This document shows, in pieces, positions 41,118 through 51,450 of a DNA stretch of 64,000 bases (position 1 is its first letter; every line of letters begins with the position of its first letter). The notes beneath the pieces are model-generated. The model did not search any database. It worked only from the letters and a program-made list of their open reading frames with translations, and was not told the origin of the DNA. Origin of the DNA: Psococerastis gibbosa. Taxonomy: Eukaryota > Arthropoda > Insecta > Psocodea > Psocidae. The translations under genes and the position numbers were made by a program. Location of the stretch: contig OZ020486.1 of assembly GCA_963971405.1 (NCBI GenBank), positions 6,223,419 to 6,287,418 of the forward strand, given 5' to 3'.

Positions 41118-41292
41118 ATTTAAGCGACTTCGGTAGCAAGGCGGTAGCGTGCTTGTACTTGTGTGAGTCTCTACACACCTTGCGGTCGGAGAAGTCGTGT
41201 CGTAACTCGACACAAGTACCTGTTAGGTGACTTAGCGAGGCGATTGAAAAGGTTAATCGGATACATTCATTAAATTGTTTGTACGCGATTTA
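41118..41292 (+). mobile_element. SINE-C-like repeat, copy 3
   Basis: AAGCGACTTCGGTAGCAAGG, CGGTAGCGTGCTTGTACTTG, GGCGATTGAAAAGGTTAATC, ATTAAATTGTTTGTACGCG. The most diverged copy. Confidence 0.55.
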
Positions 41293-41337
41293 GCCCTTTA
41301 AGTACTAACATACAAACATATTATTGACGTGCCTACG

Positions 41338-41405
41338 GCCATACCAAGTTGAATCCGCCAAAGCTTGTTCCATGCTGCAGCAAACTTGGTAGTGTGCACA
41401 GTTAC
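41338..41405 (+). mobile_element. SINE-A/B head fragment
   Basis: CGGCCATACCAAGTTGAATC, then GCTGCAGCAAACTTGGTAGT and GTGCACAGTTA. Only the shared 5' module is present. Confidence 0.6.
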
Positions 41406-41934
41406 GCGAAGAACAGTCATCTTACAAATGTTATATGTGGTGCGAGCTTTCGTATGTATCATTAGCAAGAGTACTGTTGATCCCATAACACTTGCACAGT
41501 ATGCCCAGGTCAACTTACCGTGTTTTCCTTGCTGTGACGTATGGTTCAACTCAGCGTTGTTTTATACCACCAATACTACTACTACTACGGCAGTTTTCTT
41601 ATCTTGTTCACAGCTATACATACACTTGTATGATTCATTCATAAGAGAGGCCCGTGTATTGGACTCTGCGTGTTTCTATTGCCTTGCGCAATAAGTATAC
41701 ATTAGGTAATACTCCCGTACCTTCTACGAAAGGCGGCCTGGTCAACACTGTGCACTTCAATACGTCGCATCGGTTCCACTTTACGTGTATCTAGGCTACT
41801 CAACGGTACCATTGTTGTTTATGGATTGGGCAGCGTTGTCAAATGAGTCCATTCTTTAGGTTAAGTATAATTACACAAAAAAACTGGTACGTTTGAACCA
41901 GTACAGGCTTGCATTCACTTGCAACACTCTTATA
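41406..41934. other. unassigned interval
   Basis: No convincing exon or repeat. Confidence 0.3.
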
Positions 41935-42066
41935 TCTTAAACTCAACTAGGAAGGCCCGGGACCAACTACTTTACATGCCCCCAGAAAATGTAGCAAGTG
42001 TGGGCCTCGAACCAACAACCTTTCGTGTGAAAGCCGGAGTCTGTACAACTACTCTACATGTCCTGG
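41935..42066 (-). mobile_element. tRNA-SINE type 2, 5' part only
   Basis: AACTCAACTAGGAAGGCCCG through GGCCTCGAACCAACAACCTT to CTCTACATGTCCTG. The 3' tail is absent, unusual for a retrotransposed copy and probably due to deletion. Confidence 0.7.
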
Positions 42067-42699
42067 ACTACTCCAGACCACAGAGATGCAGAGATGGGGA
42101 AGCCCTTATTAATTTGGGGAAAGAGTGGGTGACGTAACACTTGAGTGTACTGGCCGGACTAATTGAGTGCATTGCGGCCAGCATGGAATGCAATTGGTTC
42201 TCGTAATGGGATGAAGCCACATCAATACCTGTGGTGGTGAGAGGATTTTGTAACTTCCTTATTGCTCTCAATTGATCCAGAAAGAACCAGGCAGATATGC
42301 AGAACTCACAATTACGAACAACCAAGACAGAAGGGGCTTTGGAAGAACCTCTGCCGTACCGAAAATAAGTCGCGGGAGAAGAAAAGTTCAAATATAATAT
42401 AGGCTAGGATTTTTTCGAACCGTCCCATGCTTGTGTGTGTGAGTGAGTGAGTGCTTATTTAGTTTTTATGAAATATTAATTCGATGCATTACATACCATG
42501 CCGTAATTAGTGTGTACTATTATTTATCTGCCTGTTCTAAACGTTGTAATAGTCTCATCGTTCAATCCAGTGCTTTAAAATAGGGAAAAAGCAGCGAGAT
42601 TTAATTTCAGCACAATTTCATAGGTACCATGGCCCGTGCACCGGTTCCAACTATTAGGGGCACCTATACTAATGTATATAATATATAATAATATATATA
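42067..42699. other. unassigned interval
   Basis: A 107-codon minus frame (42068-42391) overlaps the SINE end and shows no domain. Confidence 0.3.
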
Positions 42700-43140
42700 A
42701 AAAATAAAAATAACTACATTTTAATGAAAAATGACTAAAAGTAATTTTTCTCTGCGAAACCTTTCTATCGATGATTTCTACCTTCAGCCATGTTTTAGGT
42801 GTTAAAGTGAATAACGAAACGGGACAGGTTACTTTCCCAAAAAACTATTTGGTTCTGTGCAAAAAAATGTTTTTTTTATATAAAATGATAGAAAATTCAC
42901 GCTCAAATGCATTGCGTGCTCTGCCATTATTGCTGTGTTGTAATGTGTTGGTCTGACCTATCTAGAATTTACCTCACTTCCAGTGACGTTAGGTGGACAA
43001 CTCCCCCCCCCCCCCCCGAGATATCGGAAATTTAACCATAGGAAAATTATTTACCATGAAATTACTCATTTTCTCTATATACTAATTTTGATAAATTGGA
43101 AAGCATGTTCATGTAAAATCGGACCGGTTCTTTTTATGCT
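42700..43140 (+). repeat. CTGT-run dispersed repeat, 3' half only
   Basis: Begins inside the unit (TTAATGAAAAATGACTAAAA) and continues through CCATGTTTTAGGTGTTAAAG, GACAGGTTACTTTCCC, a run of about 17 C, GAGATATCGGAAATTTAACC and AATTGGAAAGCATGTTCATG to CGGACCGGTTCTTTT. Confidence 0.75.
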
Positions 43141-43494
43141 AGACCTACTCATAGAAAGTAGCACTTTAGATGAGTTCGGGTACCGATACTTTTCAAGCGC
43201 TGTTGGGACCGCCCTTATAGTCAAATAAAAATAAAGCCGAACCTCGGAATTGAACATTGAAGATACGTAGGATGACACTCCATGACAATGACAGTTCTTT
43301 AAATATAGTCGTGAGTGAAATAATCAGCAAGGATAATGTTGGCTGCTTAATAGTTGGGTTAGTCTATGTAGGAAATCCCGACTACCAACGTCAGATAGTG
43401 ATTCAGCGAAATTTGTCAACACGCCGCTCGCTCTCAAGAGTTCACTGAACATAATGTGGGTAACGTCTTTATTATGGCGCCATGTATTTCAGCT
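43141..43494. other. unassigned interval
   Basis: Nothing recognised. Confidence 0.3.
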
Positions 43495-43830
43495 TTAGTT
43501 AGAAACAATAGAATCCGGTATGATAGACCGTGGTCGTTCTGAAAGAGTACATACAAACGTTTCGTCCACATCAGCCAGCCTAGCTATAAAGCCCTCTCTT
43601 ACACTCAACTAACCCTCTGAAGCATGGCCAGAAAATGTAGTAAGTGTGGGACTCGAACCAACAACCTTTCGGGTGAAACTTGGAGTCTGTAATAATACTC
43701 TATGTGTCCTGACATCTTCAGTGGCACTGCGTAGACTTCTAAGATTGTATCTTGGAGGCTCAGTAGCAAATGTTTGGGCAAGGGGTTGAAACTTGAAAGC
43801 CTTTCTAATTATATTTAGGTAGGAAGATTG
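43495..43830 (-). mobile_element. Penelope-like terminus split by a tRNA-SINE
   Basis: Minus reading: tail TTAGAAAGGCTTTCAAG side at 43796, then GTGCCACTGAAGATGTC (43726-43711), interrupted by SINE 43574-43712, then GGCTGATGTGGACGAAACG, TTTGTATGTACTCTTTC and GACCACGGTCTATCATACCG. Without the SINE this restores the order seen at 35187. Confidence 0.55.
43574..43712 (-). mobile_element. tRNA-SINE type 2, inserted in the ribozyme-like core
   Basis: GCCTAGCTATAAAGCCCTCT, AAGCATGGCCAGAAAATGTA, GACTCGAACCAACAACCTTT, TATGTGTCCTGACA. Its tail and middle are shortened. Confidence 0.75.
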
Positions 43831-43929
43831 GAGAATTTTGGGTTCCGCCTCAATCTGCCGCCCTAGGCTACATCTAATCCAAGCTAATCTTGTACAATCT
43901 TGTACAATAGTCAAGCTCTGTTTTTGCAT

Positions 43930-43975
43930 TCCTATTTATACCTTAGTATAAGGAAAGCTTTGCTGTGATTGGTTG
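43930..43975 (+). repeat. CTGT-run repeat, head fragment
   Basis: ATTTATACCTTAGTATAAGG then AAAGCTTTGCTGTGATTGG matches only the first 45 bases of the family. Confidence 0.4.
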
Positions 43976-44859
43976 ATTGATTCGCTGCCATGACCTAGAG
44001 CTCGGTAAGAAGTGAAATGGGGCCGACCGTTCCAGACTGGCTGGAGACGTCACGTTACCCGCCCCCCCCTCCCCCTGCCTTCCCTACAGCCCCCTTCATT
44101 ATAATGGGAGCTTAGTTGCCAACCTCACCACAAGGCGCTGTTGCTGAAATATTGATGTTTACAGATGAATGAATTTTGTAATTTTGTATTCTGTATAGTT
44201 GTGTAGAGTTTTGAAACCATCGAGCCCTCCCATTCGTGTCCACAGTCTTGTTCACTACTGAGTGCCTAAGCTATATTTAGGAGAGGTGGAACATTCGCCC
44301 TCGCCAAAAAAATATTTTTTGATTTCTGGTGGCAACTGCCAGTCAGTAAACCCTAAAGTAGACAGGTGCCACAAAAATTCAAAAAATACTTTTGGCGCTG
44401 GCGAGTCTTTTTAAATCGGAATAAATAAATATTTCTGTTAAATTATACAATCAAGTAATTGGCAAGAAAGTATAAAGTGAAATCGTCAAAATATTGTCAA
44501 AATCAGGTAGTTCTGTCATTGTGCTTGTGCCTCAGTAACAGTGTAGAAAGCTTTCTCTAAGAGGAAAGAGGAAAACATGTGCGGGTTAACTAATACTGGT
44601 TTTATATATAGCATTTATTCTATGGGGTTGTCATGACCTTTTATTTCTTATGCACGAACGGTATGATGTTCAGTATTAATTATGGGAACAACCGTTAATC
44701 AGTGCAAATGAAGTGAATAAGTTTAAGGGAATTAAGGTCCTCAGTTCCTGTGTGCAGCAGAAAGCTTTTGTATCTAATCCCACGTCACTTCCGGTCTGTC
44801 ATAAGGTCATAGACGTATATATTGTCCTTAGGAATTACTAAACCATTTTTGTTCTGCAG
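43976..44859. other. unassigned, probably intronic
   Basis: Low repeat content. A C-rich stretch lies at about 44060-44095. Probably the intron 5' of the exon at 44860 if that exon is real. Confidence 0.35.
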
Positions 44860-44959
44860 TCACAGGAAAGTTTTTGACACGTGGAACTTTGCTGGCGGAA
44901 ATGAAATTCTACGGAAAGGCTGACCCTATAGAGCTGTTCGCATCATCTGAAAAGTTCCG
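44860..44959 (+). CDS. internal exon of an unidentified host gene
   Basis: A branch-point-like TTACTAAAC and pyrimidine-rich TTTTTGTTCTGCAG precede it, and a strong donor, CCG|GTAAGG, follows. The only open frame (two leading bases, 32 codons, two trailing bases) reads TGKFLTRGTLLAEMKFYGKA, DPIELFASSEKF. The trailing CG joins the next exon in frame as Arg. Amino acid composition is that of a soluble globular protein and no transposon family in the window matches. I do not recognise the family. The preceding exon must end in phase 1 and was not found. Confidence 0.6.
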
Positions 44960-45789
44960 GTAAGGAACATTGCACACGGCACCACTATGCATTGTTGAAT
45001 AGCGGTGCCTTCCAGTATTTCTTATGGAAACTTTCTAGGCGTTGGTGGGACTGGTCCCTAATGTTGCAGATTCATCGGACAGAAATATAAATAATTAGAT
45101 TACTCGTGACTTCGTGGTATTTCATTATAATAAACATGCAAATTTGCATCTTCTCCTCGAGTTGAGCAAGTCTCAAATCGCAGATAAGGTGTAACTGTGC
45201 TATAGTGGGTTTCCCTCTGTAGATGGCAGTTCTTGCCGAAAGCGCTCAGGGTTTTATACTAACACAAGTGGGTTTTTTAGACAAAGTTAATTTCTTAACG
45301 ATTATTTGGGTTTTACTAATTCGGGTTGTTATAACAAGTTTTTCTAAAACTCTAAGTTTTTGTTATTTTTTGTTTATTCATCGGACAGTCCTTACCAATG
45401 AGTTGCCTAGCTTTGGGGTTGTTATTGTCTCTGCCCGCGGCAAGCTAACATAGCATTGGTCTTGCCCCTCCCCCCAAAAATGTTATGTGTATGCAGTACT
45501 GATAATATTTTCGTCCATTACTGTGCGTATTTGTGTTATGTTAGTGTATTTCATGGTTGCTGGCATTCTCTCAAGAGCAGGGTTATAACGTCCAAGGTTT
45601 CAAAGTCATTGGCTTGGAGCCTGAAAGTGGTGAAAACCCGTTTGGCATGGCATAGGCTACTTCAAAGTGGTGAAGCCTTTGAGCCAAACCCTGAAAATTG
45701 CTTTTTAGCCTTTTTTTTATGCAAAATTGAGCCTTTTTTGCCCCCAGAACCAAACTACCAAGGGGCACGCGACGATACTTCAATTTGGT

Positions 45790-46155
45790 TGGCATTAACA
45801 ACGACTACAATATAATATGTCAATTTAAGAGGAACAGTTGGAGCCGTTTTTGAAAAATACCCTTTTCACAATTTTTTTTGAGGTTTTTAGATGGTAAACC
45901 CCCCAAAATGGAGTTAGCCCAAAATAAAAACAAAATTTCAGAGATATGATTTTTGTGGGCCTACATAGAAAATTTCATCAAAATCCACTGAGTAGTTTGC
46001 CCACAAATCATGCACACACAGACCGACTGACAGACATTTCGAAAAAAAAGAGGAAAAAAAAACCACTTTTTTGGTTCTTGGGACCTCAAAACGTGTAAAT
46101 CCACTGAAATCGAAAATTTCGACCATCACAAAGTTTTCCTTATAATACGTATAAA
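45790..46155 (-). repeat. CTGT-run dispersed repeat, minus partial copy
   Basis: From GCATTAACAACGACTACAAT through GGAGCCGTTTTTGAAAAATA, AATCCACTGAGTAGTTTGCC and CGACCATCACAAAGTTTTCC to TAATACGTATA, where it runs straight into the next copy at 46150. Confidence 0.75.
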
Positions 46156-46975
46156 GAACCGGTCCGAGTTTACTCGAACATGCTTTCCAATTTATCAAAA
46201 TTAGTAGTTAGAGAAAATGAGTAATTTCATGGTAAATAATTTTCCTATGGTTAAATTTCCGATATCTCGTGGGGGGGGGGGGGGGGGGTTGTCCACGTGA
46301 CGTCACTGGAGGTGAGGTAAATTCTAGATAGGTCAGACCAACACATTTCCACACAGCAATACTGGCAGGGCACGCAATGCATTTAAGCGTGAATTTTCTA
46401 TCATTTTTTTCTTCAAAAAAACTTTTTTTTTTACTTTTCTGGGAAAGCAACCTGTCCGGTTTCGTTACTCAATTTAACACCTAAAACATACCTGAAGGTA
46501 GAAATCATGGATAGAAAGGTTTCGCAGAAAAATTATTTTTTAGTCATTTTTCATTAAAATTAATTTATTTTTATTTTTTTTCCCCCAGAAGCAAACTATC
46601 AAGGGGTAAGCGACCCATCGCATTTTATAAACATTAATAACGACTATAATATATGTGAATTTAAAAGAAATCGTTGAAGCCGTTTTTGAGAAATAATTTT
46701 TTTAGACGTTTTTTTGGGGTTTTTTGAAAAAAAAGCCCCCCCGAATTGAGTCCCGAGGTATGATTTTTGTGAACCTACATGTCCAATTTCACACAAATCC
46801 ACCGAGTAGTTTGCCCGGAAATCGATGAACAGACAGACAGACAGACAGAGCGACAGACAGACATTTCGTAAAAACCACTTTTTTGGGTTCCTGGGACCTC
46901 AAAACGTTGAAATCTCGGAATCGGAAATTTCGACCATCACAAAGCTTTCCTTATACTACGTATAAATTGGATAGC
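46150..46975 (-). repeat. CTGT-run dispersed repeat, full minus copy in tandem
   Basis: Starts AAGAACCGGTCCGAGTTTAC, has a G run at about 46271-46288 and a (GACA)n run near 46830-46862, and ends CTACGTATAAATTGG. The junction with 45790-46155 is head to tail. Confidence 0.8.
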
Positions 46976-47394
46976 AATATGAAAGCAATAAGAGCACCTC
47001 ATGCAGCTCGTGGCAGCCGTCAAGATAAGATACCGTTCTACTACGCAGTGCAGCTTGTGCCAGCACCTCTGACCTGGTACTGGTCGCCCCATCATCTGGT
47101 GGTACGATACGACCCAGCCATCGGACTCGTGGCTGTAAAGGTCTGGACACTATCTGCACGCGAGTACACGACTGATCCGACTTGTCTGTTTTGATGTTTT
47201 GTTTACATTGGGTAACCGCCCGAGGTTATGGTAACTCTCCTCTATAGGAGGGATGTCCCGGATATCTCTTCTTCATATTGGACTTGACATACTTGACTTA
47301 GGTAGGCGCGTCCAGCCCGGGGGACTTTTGGCCGCTGCCACTACACCTCGGACGATCTTCCGCCGCTAGCTTTGTTATATTGGGCTTTGTTTAA
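46976..47394. other. GC-richer unique block in the candidate intron
   Basis: 46980-47194 is open for about 70 codons (MKAIRAPHAARGSRQDKIPF, later WYWSPHHLVVRYDPAIGLVA) and is richer in GC than its surroundings. No splice sites fit and no domain was recognised. It may be a fragment of another element. Confidence 0.3.
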
Positions 47395-47735
47395 ATTAAT
47401 AATGACTACAATATACTGTATGTGAGTTAAATGGATTAGTTGGAGCCGTTTTTTGAGAAAATTTTCAGCCGGTTGTTTCAATTTTTGGAGGGTAAAACCC
47501 TCAAAATTGAGTTGGCCGAAAATAAAATAAATAACACTGAGATATGATTTTTGTGAACCTACATGCCAAATTTAACAAAATCCACCAAGTAGTTTCCCCA
47601 CAAAGCGACGAACAGAGATTTCGTATATAAAGTTTAGTAAGTTCTTAGAATCGAAACTTGTAAATCCACTGAAATCTCGAAATCGAAAATTTCGGCCCTG
47701 ACAAAGTTTTCCATTACACTAACGTATAAATATAA
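47395..47735 (-). repeat. CTGT-run dispersed repeat, diverged minus copy
   Basis: AATAATGACTACAATATACT, GGAGCCGTTTTTTGAG, TTTTTGTGAACCTACATGCC, ATCCACCAAGTAGTTTCCCC, AAATCTCGAAATCGAAAATT. The CTGT run itself is lost. Confidence 0.65.
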
Positions 47736-47886
47736 AAGCAAACATGTCTTTGGGGAGTGCGTATGTGTAATATCTCCTATATATATACAACTCTAGTTAT
47801 TCGGAAAAACCACTTCATTGTATGATTATATGTTTGGAAAGTTTGTTACTTGCTAATAGAACAAGCTGTGTATTACCATTTTACAG

Positions 47887-47977
47887 GATTGCGTCTATTT
47901 ACGCTGTATATAAGAATATGATTAAGCCTTGGCAAGAAGTTTTCGGCAAAGACAAATTTAACACTACATCTTTATAG
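47887..47977 (+). CDS. terminal coding exon of the same gene
   Basis: The acceptor is TGTATTACCATTTTACAG. Joined to 44959, the frame continues R-IASIYAVYKNMIKPWQEVF, GKDKFNTTSL and TAG. The phase fits exactly (CG plus G). Together the two exons give 62 C-terminal residues of an unknown protein, separated by a 2.9-kb intron that holds three CTGT-repeat copies. The last residues, TSL, would suit a class I PDZ ligand, but that is only a possibility. Confidence 0.6.
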
Positions 47978-48115
47978 CTGGAGGGTCAACTGTGTAATTT
48001 GAACCGCATGCTATATCATGACTCCATACTAGGTATTGACTATCGTATTGTATTTTACTGTATGATTGTAATAACAAGGGCCATAGTCTGCTTTGAATGT
48101 GTAAATTGTAAACAA

Positions 48116-48121
48116 ATTAAA
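48116..48121 (+). promoter_or_regulatory. candidate polyadenylation signal ATTAAA
   Basis: Lies 139 bases after the stop codon at 47975-47977 and just before the MITE at 48127. It is the commonest variant of AATAAA. The MITE would start within the expected cleavage zone. Confidence 0.35.
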
Positions 48122-48126
48122 ATATT

Positions 48127-48630
48127 AGGGGTCTTCACAGTGTTCGTGTTATCGAGTTATCGAGTTAGATGTGCTATTCAACTTAACACACAATCGTGAG
48201 TGGACCTCGGGAGTGAGTTATCATGCTATATCGACAGAGTAAACAACGTGGTAGTAGTCAGACGTTCGTGGCACGGCTTTAAAGAAAGTGGCAGAACTCT
48301 ATTCTAGTGCCACATTTGTTTATATTTTTTGTTCATTTTGGTTATTATAATTTTAAGTATTTACGGTAATTGCTTGTGATAATAGATTACACAAATACAT
48401 TTAAATACTACAAAATTTTAAACTCGTGTTTCAAATCAATCGAAAAAAACAAATATGGCGGCGGTCAAACCTGAGCTATAGCAAGGTAAATAACACGTTA
48501 ACCAACTTGGAAGTGGGTTTAGGATAGCACGCTGGTTAGCTGGTTATCGGGTTATCGATGTGTTAACTTAGCTTGATATAACACACTTAACTAGGTATAA
48601 CTCGATAACACGAACACTGTGAAGACCCCT
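48127..48630. mobile_element. inverted-repeat MITE, AGGGGTCTTCACAGTGTT termini
   Basis: Perfect inverted ends of about 33 bp (AGGGGTCTTCACAGTGTTCG, TGTTATCGAGTTA) with further subterminal GAGTTA and TAACAC motifs. Length about 504 bp. Flanks ATT and ACT give at best an imperfect 3-bp duplication. The first 18 bases resemble the ends at 61114-61679. Confidence 0.7.
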
Positions 48631-48740
48631 ACTACTTGTATACTGATGTACCACCCTCACCCGCTCCGGCTTGAGGGGGCACAGTTTTTGACATAGCTGT
48701 TGCAAAACGATGTCAAAATACACGAAATATCTATCTATCT

Positions 48741-48938
48741 TAAGCGGCCCCTGCACGGTCATTAATAATGACATTATTAGTACTGTCATTACTATTCAGT
48801 AATAATGCAGCTGTGATCAGAACATCCGGATCCCTGTCATTATTTTTCGTCATTCCAACTTTGTCCACCTTACACGATCATTATTACTGTCATCTTGCTA
48901 AGGTAAATGACATTATTACTGACCGTGTAGGGGCCGCT
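48741..48938. mobile_element. MITE, AGCGGCCCCTRCACGGTCA termini, copy 1
   Basis: Left AAGCGGCCCCTGCACGGTCA, right TGACCGTGTAGGGGCCGCTT. AATAATGACATTATTA repeats lie inside each end. The superfamily is unclear because no target duplication is convincing. Confidence 0.75.
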
Positions 48939-49034
48939 TTGTACTGTATTCAAATTACGATTCCGCAATGCTATTCCGCGTGAACATTATGGTACATATT
49001 CGTTGTAGGTGTAGTACCGTAGGTAGACCTATTG

Positions 49035-49855
49035 TAAAGAACCGGTCCGAGTTTACTCGAACATGCTTTCCAATTTATCAAAATTAGTAGTTAGAGAAAA
49101 TGAGTAATTTCATGGTAAATAATTTTCCTATGGTTAAATTTCCGATATCTCGTGGGGGGGGGGGGGGGGGGGGGTTGTCCACGTGACGTCACTGGAGGTG
49201 AGGTAAATTCTAGATAGGTCAGACCAACACATTTCCACACAGCAATACTGGCAGGGCACGCAATGCATTTAAGCGTGAATTTTCTATCATTTTTTTCTTC
49301 AAAAAAACATTTTTTTTTTTACTTTTCTGGGAAAGCAACCTGTCCGGTTTCGTTACTCAATTTAACACCTAAAACATACCTGAAGGTAGAAATCATGGAT
49401 AGAAAGGTTTCGCAGAAAAATTATTTTTTAGTCATTTTTCATTAAAATTAAGTTATTTTTATTCAAGGGGCAAGCGACCGCCCGCATTTCGTTAACATTA
49501 ATAACGACTACAATATATGTGAATTTAAAAGAAATCGTTGAAGCCGTTTTTGAGAAATTATTTTTTAGACGTTTTTTTTTAGTTTTTTGAGAATAAAACC
49601 CCCCAAATTAGTTAGCCCAAAATAAAAAATAGAGTTCCGAGGTATGATTTTTGTGAACCTACATGCCGAATTTCATCAAAATCGACCGAGTAGTTTGCCC
49701 GGAAATCGACGCACGGACAAACAGACAGACATTTCGTAAAAACCACTTTTTTGGGTTCCTGGGACCTTAAAACGTGTAAATCCGTTGAAATCTCGGAATC
49801 GAAAATGTCGACAGTCACAAAGCTTTCCTTATACTACGTATAAATTGGAAAGCAA
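49035..49855 (-). repeat. CTGT-run dispersed repeat, full minus copy
   Basis: AAAGAACCGGTCCGAGTTTA to CTACGTATAAATTGGAAAGC, with a run of about 22 G at 49152-49174. Very close to the 46150 copy over the first 450 bases, then with a shorter middle. Confidence 0.8.
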
Positions 49856-50039
49856 TAATGTATTCTTCAGTGTGGTGCTGTAAGCCGCAAGGTGTGTAGG
49901 TACTTACCTACTGGTATCCGTGGCTTGCAAATATCCGTAGGAATCCTAGGAGTGAGTACAATAAACACTATTACACTAAAAGAGGGCATCCCGAACAACC
50001 ATAACTCACGATTATTTAATTGAATCAGCAATAGGCTTT

Positions 50040-50230
50040 ATAAGGACATGTAGAGTGGTACAGACTCCGACTTTCACCCAAAAGGTTGGTTCGAGTCCCA
50101 CACTTGCTACCTTTTCTGGCCATATTTCGGAGGGCAAGTAAAGCAGGCGGTCCCGGGTCTTCCTAGTTGAGTGTAAAACTCCGCTAGGTTGGCTTAAGTA
50201 ATAGAACAAAAAGTAATTTTAATTTATTTA
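50040..50230 (+). mobile_element. tRNA-SINE type 2, plus copy
   Basis: GGACATGTAGAGTGGTACAG, GGTTGGTTCGAGTCCCACAC, GTTGAGTGTAAAACTCCGCT (the AGAGAGGGCTTTATAGCCC segment is deleted), then a TTTA tail. Confidence 0.8.
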
Positions 50231-50634
50231 TTTATTTGTAAGCACAGCGTGTGCAATTATAAATAAAATAGTGGAAACCTATTGGTGTCGAAGTAGCAAC
50301 CAGTTACCAGACTAAATTGCGGGTCCCAATATTAAAGAGGGTACCTGTGATCACAACCTAGAACTATGTTTACCTTGTTTCATTATCTTCAATTAATAAA
50401 TTGGACTTATGGTCTCTTTTATCATACGATATCTTAGCTACGGCTCATCCACTGGGCGGGTAGCCTTGCGGGGCTGGCCTTGCGTAGCACGCGACAAAAC
50501 TTGTCACAGCTGCGATTAAGGCCTTGTTCTTGTAATTATTATTATTATTAAACTGTCTATCAGTCTATGACAGGAAGCGTTAATATCGTCTGCTACTATG
50601 TTATGTACCTGCAGCCCAAGAATTTTTTTTTCAG
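50231..50634. other. unassigned interval
   Basis: No recognised content apart from a short ATT run near 50538-50550. Confidence 0.3.
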
Positions 50635-51380
50635 TTTTCCTACGCCTGCTTTCAGCATTTATATACTTTAAGCAACCCTGTCAGCCTGGCGGGGGGAGGG
50701 AGTCTGTTTATTAACTTGAGACACCCTAAGGGCAGACTCCTTCACTTCGGGGAGAAGAGGAGTTGACTGACAGGGTGGATCTCTTGATAAGGCGCCCATT
50801 CCACCGACCGGCTAGGGTTATTTACAAAAACGGTGTCGTAGTAGCAGACATTCAAGACTTAGGTGGCGTTTCCACCGACTTCGCATTGCAGAATGCAAAT
50901 GACATCGACGGAAATTAGAATTTTTCTTTTTATAGAAATCTATTAAAATGTTTATACTTAACATATCCCATGACGCCATTTTTTTAATTTTAGTTTGTTT
51001 GTTTGTGATTTTACTGTATGATCATTGATCAATTTTAACTATGGCATAGAGGAAAATAAACATTTCCGTCAATTCTGCAATGTGAGGCCGGTGGAAACCC
51101 CACCTAAGTCTTGAATATCTGCTACCACGTCACTGTTTTTGTAAATAGCCCTAGCCGATCGGTGGAATGGGCGCCTTAGTGTGGATTGCGAACCACTTGA
51201 GGAACATAGCAAAGTCACTCGATTAATTCGGAGGTGTCCAGGACTGGGCACGCACTGGTAGTCTAAGCGCGTTATCATGTCCCACCATGTTCCCCTGCCA
51301 ACACTGTGCACACTACCAAGTTTGCCGCAGTTTGGAATATGCTCTGTTCTGGTGGATTCAACTTGGTGTAGCCGTTGGCA
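50635..51380 (-). mobile_element. SINE-B copy 3, interrupted by a foldback element
   Basis: 3' half at 50635-50787 (CGCCTGCTTTCAGCATTTA to GACAGGGTGGATCTCTTGA) and 5' half at 51179-51380 (GTGTGGATTGCGAACCACTT to CAACTTGGTGTAGCCG). The other SINE-B copies show these halves are contiguous across TGATTATAGTGG. Confidence 0.8.
50791..51175. mobile_element. foldback MITE, long-arm family, copy 5
   Basis: Arms of about 120 bp starting GGCGCCCATTCCACCGACCG. Flanks are TAA (50788-50790) and TTA (51176-51178). The uninterrupted SINE-B has TTA at that point, so the target was TTA and the left copy has changed. Confidence 0.85.
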
Positions 51381-51394
51381 AACCGAAGCCCAAG

Positions 51395-51450
51395 TAAGTA
51401 AGTAAGTAAGTATTTATTAATCAAAAAACGCAATACAATTAATAAATATC
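51395..51450. repeat. (TAAG)n microsatellite beside an element tail
   Basis: AAGTAAGTAAGTAAGTA followed by AACGCAATACAATTAATAAA, comparable to 39580. Confidence 0.45.
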
